DNA from: Acetivibrio clariflavus DSM 19732
GTDB taxonomy: Bacteria; Bacillota; Clostridia; Acetivibrionales; Acetivibrionaceae
Length of the DNA stretch: 64,000 nucleotides
Direction: 5' to 3'
Assembly: GCF_000237085.1 (NCBI RefSeq)
Contig: NC_016627.1
Coordinates: 2,852,118 to 2,916,117, forward strand
Shown here: positions 57,969 through 64,000 of the stretch, piece after piece
How positions within the stretch are numbered: position 1 is the stretch's first letter
Layout of the letters: each line of letters starts with the position of its first letter
The notes under the pieces: generated by a model
Databases searched by the model: none
The model's input: only the letters and a program-made list of their open reading frames with translations
What the model was told of the DNA's origin: nothing
Made by a program: the position numbers and the translations under genes

Positions 57969-59438
57969 TTACAACTCACCTCCAAGACTTGCCCTTTTAT
58001 TGCAGTCGGTATTTTGTTCAAAGGTATATCCCACTTTAAGCAATGTACTTTCGTCAAAAGGTTTGCCTATAAGCTGAAGCCCTATGGGAAGCCCCTTGCT
58101 GTCGAATCCGCAGGGTACAACCAGCCCCGGCAGTCCTGCAATATTTACCGAAACGGTGTAAATGTCCCCCAAGTACATTTCAAGAGGATTGTTTACCTTT
58201 TCACCAAGTTTATATGCTGTTGTGGGAGCGGTTGGCCCCAAAATAACGTCATATTTTTCAAAAGCTTCATCAAAGCCTTTTTTAATCAAGGTTCTAACCT
58301 GTAAAGCCTTTTTATAATAGGCATCATAGTAACCGGAGCTAAGAGCATAAGTACCCAACATTATTCTTCTCTTTACTTCGGTACCGAAACCTTCACTTCT
58401 CGTCTGCTTGTAAAGATCCAGCAAATCGGTGAACTTTTCTGCCCTGTACCCGTATTTTATACCGTCATACCTTGCAAGGTTTGAGCTGGCTTCCGCTGAT
58501 GAAATCAGATAATATGCCGGTATAGCGTATTCAGTAAGAGGAAGTGAAAACTCCTCACATTGAGCACCAAGCTTTCTCAATACTTCTACAGCATTTAACA
58601 CAGCCTCTCGTACTTCAGAGTTCAGGCCTTCACCCATATATTCCTTCGGAATCCCTATTTTCAAACCTTTTACATCATTGACAAGTGCTTTGGTATAGTC
58701 GGGATATTCCACCTTTGCTGAAGTGGAATCCATCGGGTCATAACCTGTTATACAGTTTAAAACAACGGCACAGTCGGTAACATCTTTGGTTAAAGGACCA
58801 ATCTGGTCAAGGGATGATGCAAAAGCGACCAAACCAAACCTCGAAACTGCCCCATATGTAGGTTTTATTCCCACAACTCCGCAAAAAGACGCAGGTTGTC
58901 TTATTGATCCACCGGTATCCGAACCTAAGGCAAAGGCTGTCAAGTTAGCAGCAACTGCAGCGGCAGAACCTCCGCTTGAACCTCCGGGAACTCTTTCCAA
59001 ATCCCAAGGGTTTTTTGTAGGTTTAAAATATGAATTTTCAGTAGAACCTCCCATTGCAAACTCGTCCATATTAAGCTTTCCTATAATGACAGCATTGTCA
59101 TCCAACAATTTTTTGATTACAGTGGCATTATAGGGAGGTACAAAATTGTGCAGCATCTTTGATGCACAAGTTGTTTTTATTCCTTCTGTACAAATATTAT
59201 CTTTAATTGCAACCGGTATTCCTGAAAGAGGGGATTTTGCTTCGCCTTTGTCGATTTTCTCCTGAATTTCCATAGCTCTTTTGACGGCATCTTCGCCTAA
59301 AACAGATAGGTAACTTCCGACTTTGGAATCTATCTTTTCAATTCTTTCCAAAAATGATTTTGTAATCTCTACGGCACTTACTTTTTTCTCCTTTATCAAA
59401 TCACTCAGTTCGTGAACCGTAAGTTCGTATAACTCCAC
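57969..59438 (-). CDS. gatA: Aspartyl/glutamyl-tRNA amidotransferase subunit A
   Basis: A 489-residue amidase that frees ammonia from glutamine and feeds it to GatB. The Ser-cisSer-Lys triad is visible: lysine in [11 protein letters not shown], and the serines in [15 protein letters not shown] and [15 protein letters not shown]. Length is normal. It lies between gatC and gatB on one transcript. Confidence 0.97.
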   Translation of the reverse strand: MELYELTVHELSDLIKEKKVSAVEITKSFLERIEKIDSKVGSYLSVLGEDAVKRAMEIQEKIDKGEAKSPLSGIPVAIKDNICTEGIKTTCASKMLHNFVPPYNATVIKKLLDDNAVIIGKLNMDEFAMGGSTENSYFKPTKNPWDLERVPGGSSGGSAAAVAANLTAFALGSDTGGSIRQPASFCGVVGIKPTYGAVSRFGLVAFASSLDQIGPLTKDVTDCAVVLNCITGYDPMDSTSAKVEYPDYTKALVNDVKGLKIGIPKEYMGEGLNSEVREAVLNAVEVLRKLGAQCEEFSLPLTEYAIPAYYLISSAEASSNLARYDGIKYGYRAEKFTDLLDLYKQTRSEGFGTEVKRRIMLGTYALSSGYYDAYYKKALQVRTLIKKGFDEAFEKYDVILGPTAPTTAYKLGEKVNNPLEMYLGDIYTVSVNIAGLPGLVVPCGFDSKGLPIGLQLIGKPFDESTLLKVGYTFEQNTDCNKRASLGGEL

Positions 59439-59515
59439 CTTTCTTCCTCCTTAATAAGCATTTAAACATTGCATGCCAAAATTTAATCATGTCACGATTA
59501 ACTTTTAAATAAATT

Positions 59516-59803
59516 CTACTCTACAATTTTAGGCACCTTAAAACATCCATTTTCGCTGGAAGGTGCATTGGCAAGAATCTTTTCCCTGGGAAAGGATGCT
59601 TCCGATTTATCCTCCCTAAAAACATTGGTTATGGGTATAACATGATTTGTAGGTTCCACATTGGATGTATCAAGTTCATTAAGCTTGTCCACATAGGATA
59701 TGATTTGTTCCATATCTGAAGCCAGTGCTTTCTTTTCCTCCTCGGAAAGATTTAATCTAGCAAGATTTGCAACATGTTCAATAGTCTCTTCGGTAATTTT
59801 CAC
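59516..59803 (-). CDS. gatC: Aspartyl/glutamyl-tRNA amidotransferase subunit C
   Basis: A 95-residue helper subunit that wraps around GatA. The family pattern is VANLARLNLSEEEKKALASDMEQIISYVDKLNELDT-like (shown by its ends), followed by PTNHVIPITNVFREDK. The start is GTG with GGAGGGG upstream. It is the first gene of the gatCAB operon; an upstream deacetylase gene on the same strand may be cotranscribed (gap about 101 bp). Confidence 0.95.
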   Translation of the reverse strand: MKITEETIEHVANLARLNLSEEEKKALASDMEQIISYVDKLNELDTSNVEPTNHVIPITNVFREDKSEASFPREKILANAPSSENGCFKVPKIVE

Positions 59804-59904
59804 AATTTTCCCCTCCTTTTTATTATGATTATTATATAAAATGTGTCATACTGCGTCAATTATACCTTTATCTACGGGAGTACATTTGCTCCTGCCAAAA
59901 TCAA

Positions 59905-60753
59905 TCATATCATTTTATTAATTTTCTCCGATACCTCTTCAGAAAATCTATCAATATATCCTTTTATATACTCTGCAATATCCATATTTTCATTCCTGAT
60001 AAGGGGAGTTAGATCCATGCCCAGTATTGCCGATGAATATACATCCACATTATAGGCCGATAAAAACGTGGCATTTGACTGCCTGTTTCCCAAAGCAGCC
60101 TGATCGTATCTCTTTCCGCCGCAAATCTGTGAGTCAAAAACCCCTAAAAGGCTTTGTGCTATATTAGGATGGTCCGAAACGTTAAAAACCACTTTTTCGT
60201 CATCCTTCACCCAATCCAGCTTTCCCCACACTTCGCAGCCGTATAGCTTTTCAGGTCTTATTTCTTCCGGCAATTCCCTTAGAGCGCTGATAAGCTTTAA
60301 AGCTACAGCAACATGGGTACTGTGTTTATCCGCCAAATTATGGGTATATATAACCTTGGGCCTTGCCATTGAAATAATCTGCTTCAAATCTTCCACCGGT
60401 TCCCTGTTATGCTTGTCCTTAACCTCGGCACTCTCGTAATCCAGCATTGCCAAAAAGCCATATTCCCCAACAAATGCCGCTTTTTTCTGTTCCATTTTTC
60501 TTATTCTTTTCATATCTTCATCGGTGTATTTTTGATAAATGCCGTTTCTCGGACTTCCGGCTCCATTAGTGACCACAACTGCCGTAAACCACAGGTCTTC
60601 TTTTCCGAAGCATTTTTGTATTCCGTCATAGGCCATTATTTCAGTATCATCCTGATGTGCTGCTACAGCCATGTGTGTTGTGCGTCCAATGGCTTTATCC
60701 AAAGGTGCATTATCAAATACAAAATACTCAGCAGTGCTTTTATTAAGCTTCAT
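59905..60753 (-). CDS. PIG-L family deacetylase
   Basis: A 282-residue metal-dependent de-N-acetylase of the LmbE/PIG-L fold, predicted to remove acetyl groups from N-acetylglucosamine-type sugars. The zinc-site motif AAHQDDTEIM (about 31-40) and the second ligand region YTHNLADKHSTHVAVAL (about 136-152) are present. There is no signal peptide, so it is cytosolic. The substrate is not known; family members act in bacillithiol, mycothiol and glycoconjugate pathways. A GAAGGTGA site precedes the ATG. It lies upstream of gatCAB. Confidence 0.85.
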   Translation of the reverse strand: MKLNKSTAEYFVFDNAPLDKAIGRTTHMAVAAHQDDTEIMAYDGIQKCFGKEDLWFTAVVVTNGAGSPRNGIYQKYTDEDMKRIRKMEQKKAAFVGEYGFLAMLDYESAEVKDKHNREPVEDLKQIISMARPKVIYTHNLADKHSTHVAVALKLISALRELPEEIRPEKLYGCEVWGKLDWVKDDEKVVFNVSDHPNIAQSLLGVFDSQICGGKRYDQAALGNRQSNATFLSAYNVDVYSSAILGMDLTPLIRNENMDIAEYIKGYIDRFSEEVSEKINKMI

Positions 60754-61248
60754 GTCAATTCACCTTCATTTTTTGAACTGTAATGAACTAAAATGTATTA
60801 AGGTCTTTCTAATTTAATATATTTGATATCTAAGTACTTTTGAACATAACTCATTTCTAAAAAACTAAGCAAAATGCAGAACCTATAATCATCACCGGAA
60901 CAAACTATGCTGAAAAACAGTAGAAACTTAAGTGGAACACTATACGTGCTATAGCTTATAGATGGAATTCTACAACAATTTCAAAGCTGCTTCAAGTATC
61001 TTCCGTATAATGTATCAAAAGATAAACCTAATCCATTAACATATACACGTAAAAAACCTGACCGATTATATTGTATCTGCAAAAACCATTTTTATTGTCA
61101 AAACATGATAAAATATTTTCATTCCTTGTTACCAATTTACAGTTGTTATTGTATAAGATATTAAAAAGGAAAATCTAAATTCCAATGCTGACTGACAAAA
61201 ATAAATTATGTTTAAAAGCACTAATTTTTTGAGGGAGGTTTAAATTAA
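60754..61248. other. Intergenic region upstream of the ECF sigma factor
   Basis: About 495 bp with no coding candidate. GGGAGG at 61233-61238 is the ribosome site of the sigma gene. ECF operons are usually autoregulated, so a sigma-specific promoter probably lies here, but I could not pick one. Confidence 0.4.
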
Positions 61249-61800
61249 TTGAATCAAGAAGAATTACTAATTGCAAAATCTCTTGAGGGCGATATGAAAT
61301 CCTTCGAGACTTTAGTCAATTTATACAAAGACAAAATATATTCTTTCCTCCTTAAAATGACCTTATCAAAAGAAGATTCAGACGATCTTTTGCAAGAAAC
61401 CTTTATTTGTGTTTACAAAAATTTGTACAAGTATAATGACAAATGGAAATTCTCCACTTGGATTTATAAAATTGCAACAAATTTACTTAAGAATTACTGG
61501 AAGAAAAACAAAAGGTTGCGTACCAGGGAACTTTCTCAATTTCCGCTAGATGATTTGTATAACGACTCCAATAATCCGGAGATAAAATATGAAAATAAAG
61601 AAAACTGTCTGCAAATTTTAAAGATTCTCAATGAGCTGAATTATGATTATAGAATAGCTTTCGTATTGAAATATGTAAAAGATCTTTCAATTGCCGATAT
61701 AGCCAATATCACCGGAACTTCGCCGGAAAATGCAAAGATGCGGCTTTATCGGGCAAGAAAAAAATATGTAACGAGTTTAAAAAGTATCAGAAGGAGTTGA
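61249..61800 (+). CDS. ECF-type RNA polymerase sigma-70 factor
   Basis: A 183-residue alternative sigma factor with region 2 (about 10-80: SFETLVNLYKDKIYSFLLKM, DDLLQETFICVYKNL, FSTWIYKIATNLLKNYWKK) and region 4 (about 120-178: YRIAFVLKYVKDLSIADIA, SPENAKMRLYRARKKY). It lacks regions 1 and 3, as in the ECF group. The start is TTG at 61249, 10 nt after GGGAGG. Its stop directly precedes the ATG of the next gene, a membrane protein with an anti-sigma zinc motif, so the two form a sigma/anti-sigma pair. The signal is unknown. Confidence 0.93.
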   Translation: MNQEELLIAKSLEGDMKSFETLVNLYKDKIYSFLLKMTLSKEDSDDLLQETFICVYKNLYKYNDKWKFSTWIYKIATNLLKNYWKKNKRLRTRELSQFPLDDLYNDSNNPEIKYENKENCLQILKILNELNYDYRIAFVLKYVKDLSIADIANITGTSPENAKMRLYRARKKYVTSLKSIRRS

Positions 61801-63300
61801 ATGCGTATGAAATGTAATTATAACATAGAGGATTTGGTTAAGCTAATTGAAGATACTATGGATGAAAAATCTAAAATAGAGTTGGAACACCATATTGAAA
61901 AGTGCTCCAAATGCAATAAAAATTATACAGCTTTAAAACTTGCAGATAATTTAATGCAAAAAGAAATAAAATATTCTAAAGATCTTTACAGCAATTTGAT
62001 TGTCCGCATTGATGAAAACCGCTATAAGAGTCATAGCTTAAAATATCGAATTGGTTTTATATTTTATAAAAATGCACCTAAATTAAAGATAATTTTAACT
62101 GCCGCTGTCATAATTGTTTTCTTCATAACGACAAAATCACTTTTTCCATTTAGCAAATCATCAATAGATAAATATAATTCGTCTGAAATCGAATCTCAAA
62201 ATTCAACAACAGTTGACAGAGAAGAGGATTCATTCAATGAATATGATATTGATAAGCTTACTGAGGAATACATTGCATCTAACCTGTTTCCACCCAAATC
62301 GGGAAAAGTATTTTGCGCATATAAAACTATAAAAAAAATCGAAGAGGATAGCCTAATTACACAATATTTAATGGTACTTGCACAGGAATATTATTGTACA
62401 GACGGTCTATTGGAAGAAGGAACCGGTGCAGTGGTTCCGGTTTCAATAACTATAAAGAAAATTGATGGAATTTATAAGGTTGTAGACTTTAAAAACCCTT
62501 TAAAATATGATGATCATAGTGATGAACAAAAAAACTTATTTCCACCTGACGTTTTAGAAGAAATAAATACCGGAAATTACAGTAGCAATGAAGCTGTTGA
62601 TGAACTGGAGGTTCAAACATTGAATAAGGCTAGAGAATTTTATATGGATCAATTGTCCCATTCCAATATATCAACACCAAGTCCTACAATATTTCACGAA
62701 TCTATTCCTTTGGAATTTAAAAATGTAGATGTTACGCAAAGTATTGAAGTAATAGATAAAAGTGTTATAGAAAAAATTTATACTGAAAAAAATATTGCCG
62801 GTGTGATAGTATTTATATTCAAAAATTCAAGGGATGATGAATTTCTACATGGAGGAATTAAAATAAACGATACCTACTACGACCTCGGTGAAGTATCTGC
62901 GATTCAGTTAGAAGAATATCCCAACACAATTTCGATTGAAGAAATCAACTATTGCAATCTTAAGCTATTAAGAATATATGGTATAGTAGGAGGATCTTAT
63001 TTTGGTAAAACAAGTTATTATTTGTTCCATGACGGCAAACCCAATAATTTTCTGACTGTAAATGGAAGAGGTATAGAAAGGGATATAGATAAAGACGGTA
63101 AGGAAGAAATAATTTCCTGTTCAGGCTCAGCTCCATATACTTATCTATATGAGTATGAGGATGGTTACATCAAGGTAAGCAATATCAATCTGGAACTTAA
63201 TGCTGATGGTGTTTTATTTGAAAATGACTCAAATATTTTCACAGCTTACTACAGAAACGAGAATGAAAAAAGAAAACTATTTGAATATAAGAGGATGTAA
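61801..63300 (+). CDS. Membrane anti-sigma factor with zinc-finger motif, 3' end joined to an IS256-family element
   Basis: A 499-residue protein. The N-terminal zinc anti-sigma motif is H31-x3-C35-x2-C38 (HIEKCSKC). One transmembrane helix (about 96-115) separates it from a large outside region of about 370 residues that contains repeated beta-rich segments and is not recognised. The last two residues (RM) and the stop come from the IS left end at 63291, so the native C-terminus is lost or replaced; how much is missing cannot be told because the other flank is outside the window. It should hold the ECF factor at the membrane until a signal arrives. Confidence 0.8.
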   Translation: MRMKCNYNIEDLVKLIEDTMDEKSKIELEHHIEKCSKCNKNYTALKLADNLMQKEIKYSKDLYSNLIVRIDENRYKSHSLKYRIGFIFYKNAPKLKIILTAAVIIVFFITTKSLFPFSKSSIDKYNSSEIESQNSTTVDREEDSFNEYDIDKLTEEYIASNLFPPKSGKVFCAYKTIKKIEEDSLITQYLMVLAQEYYCTDGLLEEGTGAVVPVSITIKKIDGIYKVVDFKNPLKYDDHSDEQKNLFPPDVLEEINTGNYSSNEAVDELEVQTLNKAREFYMDQLSHSNISTPSPTIFHESIPLEFKNVDVTQSIEVIDKSVIEKIYTEKNIAGVIVFIFKNSRDDEFLHGGIKINDTYYDLGEVSAIQLEEYPNTISIEEINYCNLKLLRIYGIVGGSYFGKTSYYLFHDGKPNNFLTVNGRGIERDIDKDGKEEIISCSGSAPYTYLYEYEDGYIKVSNINLELNADGVLFENDSNIFTAYYRNENEKRKLFEYKRM

Positions 63301-64000
63301 AAAATCTTGTGTATAAGAGATTGAATGTTCTCCTTCTTGGCAAGAATTTCTAATAAGAAAAGCTAAGGAGGAGAATTTTATGTCAACACTATCAAAAGAA
63401 CATATAAAGCAATTAGTTCGGGAAAATAATTTCCAAAGCGTATCAGATGTAAATGCATATCTAAAAGACATTTTTAAAGATATTATTCAAGAACTGCTTG
63501 AGGCAGAACTTGAAGCAGAATTGGGTTATGCAAAAGATGATGTGGCAAATAAAAATACCGATAATAGCCGTAATGGTTATACACCAAAAAAAATAAAAAG
63601 TGAGTTTGGTGAAATTGATATACAAGTGCCTAGAGATCGTAAAGGAGAATTTCAACCTAAAATTATCCCAAAATATCAGCGTAATGTTTCCGGAATTGAG
63701 GAAAAAGTTATAGCTCTATATGCAAGGGGAATGTCTACAAGAGATATTAGTCAACAAATTGAAGAACTTTATGGATTCAGCCTGTCTCCGGAGATGGTTA
63801 GCAAGATTACTGACAGAATTGCTCCAGAAATAAAAGAATGGCAGCAAAGACCTCTTGAACCTATATATTCTTTTATATTTATGGACGCAATTCATTATAA
63901 GGTAAAGGATGAAGGAAGAATAACAAACCGGGCAGCTTACGTTGTTCTAGGAGTTACTATTGATGGATATAAAGATATCTTAGAGATATGGATTGGTGAT
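63291..64000 (+). mobile_element. IS256-family insertion sequence, copy 3 (right part outside the window)
   Basis: The left end GAGGATGTAAAAAATC and the following 89 bp to the transposase ATG match copies 1 and 2. The 8 bp before it (GAATATAA, 63283-63290) should be the target duplication. One difference is visible in the transposase: GGG to GAG at 63983-63985 (Gly to Glu). Confidence 0.93.
63380..64000 (+). CDS. IS256-family transposase, N-terminal part (cut by the window edge)
   Basis: 207 codons are open to the edge and match the intact copy at 8668-9885 except for a Gly to Glu change in the DILGIW strand (here DILEIW), close to the catalytic core. The ATG follows AAGGAGGAG. Whether the rest is intact cannot be seen. 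Confidence 0.92.
   Translation, partial: MSTLSKEHIKQLVRENNFQSVSDVNAYLKDIFKDIIQELLEAELEAELGYAKDDVANKNTDNSRNGYTPKKIKSEFGEIDIQVPRDRKGEFQPKIIPKYQRNVSGIEEKVIALYARGMSTRDISQQIEELYGFSLSPEMVSKITDRIAPEIKEWQQRPLEPIYSFIFMDAIHYKVKDEGRITNRAAYVVLGVTIDGYKDILEIWIGD

Noticed and set aside
57968-58057. Longer start of gatB inside gatA
   Set aside because: The ATG at 57967 has GGAGGTGA upstream and matches the family start; the extra residues are gatA sequence in another frame.

Overview
This AT-rich window looks like a cellulolytic, spore-forming clostridium close to Acetivibrio (Clostridium) thermocellus. The support is two proteins with type I dockerin repeats (cellulosome components), a spoIVA sporulation gene, sugar ABC transporters with lipoprotein binding proteins, and the order spoIVA-gpsA-plsY-der-DUF512-rpmF-yceD-ackA-pta, which I recall from A. 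thermocellus (memory, not a search).

Layout. 1-3.6 kb: a GntR/UTRA regulator cut by the window edge, with three tandem 16-bp operator-like repeats before it, a flavodoxin, a possible short terminated transcript, and a secreted dockerin-bearing family 9 pectate lyase. 3.7-6.0 kb: a second dockerin gene split by an IS256-family element. 6.3-33.1 kb: an accessory island, nearly all on the minus strand. It centres on a secreted RHS/YD-repeat protein of about 4040 residues that ends in a PD-(D/E)XK nuclease-like tip and is followed by a candidate immunity gene. Downstream are two displaced RHS fragments, each fused at its 5' side to a broken IS66 tnpA. One keeps an HNH nuclease tip with a SUKH-like immunity gene. 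The other has lost its tip and is followed by an immunity-like remnant. IS elements are nested throughout: IS256 inside IS30, and IS3 inside another DDE element. Target duplications can be read to the base for three insertions, and the interrupted genes can be rebuilt exactly.

33.4-61 kb: an ordinary chromosomal backbone. It holds mutS2, a cell-wall amidase, two sugar-binding lipoproteins (one with its two permeases), spoIVA, the DUF512-der-plsY-gpsA operon, yceD-rpmF, pta and ackA (acetate formation), gatCAB and a PIG-L deacetylase. 61.2-64 kb: an ECF sigma factor and its membrane anti-sigma partner, whose 3' end is joined to a third IS256 copy that runs off the window.

The most interesting system is the RHS polymorphic-toxin island. 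It has one live-looking chimeric toxin and two older cassettes, with IS elements sitting at the cassette breakpoints. No tRNA, rRNA or CRISPR array was seen. Family names come from motif recognition by eye.
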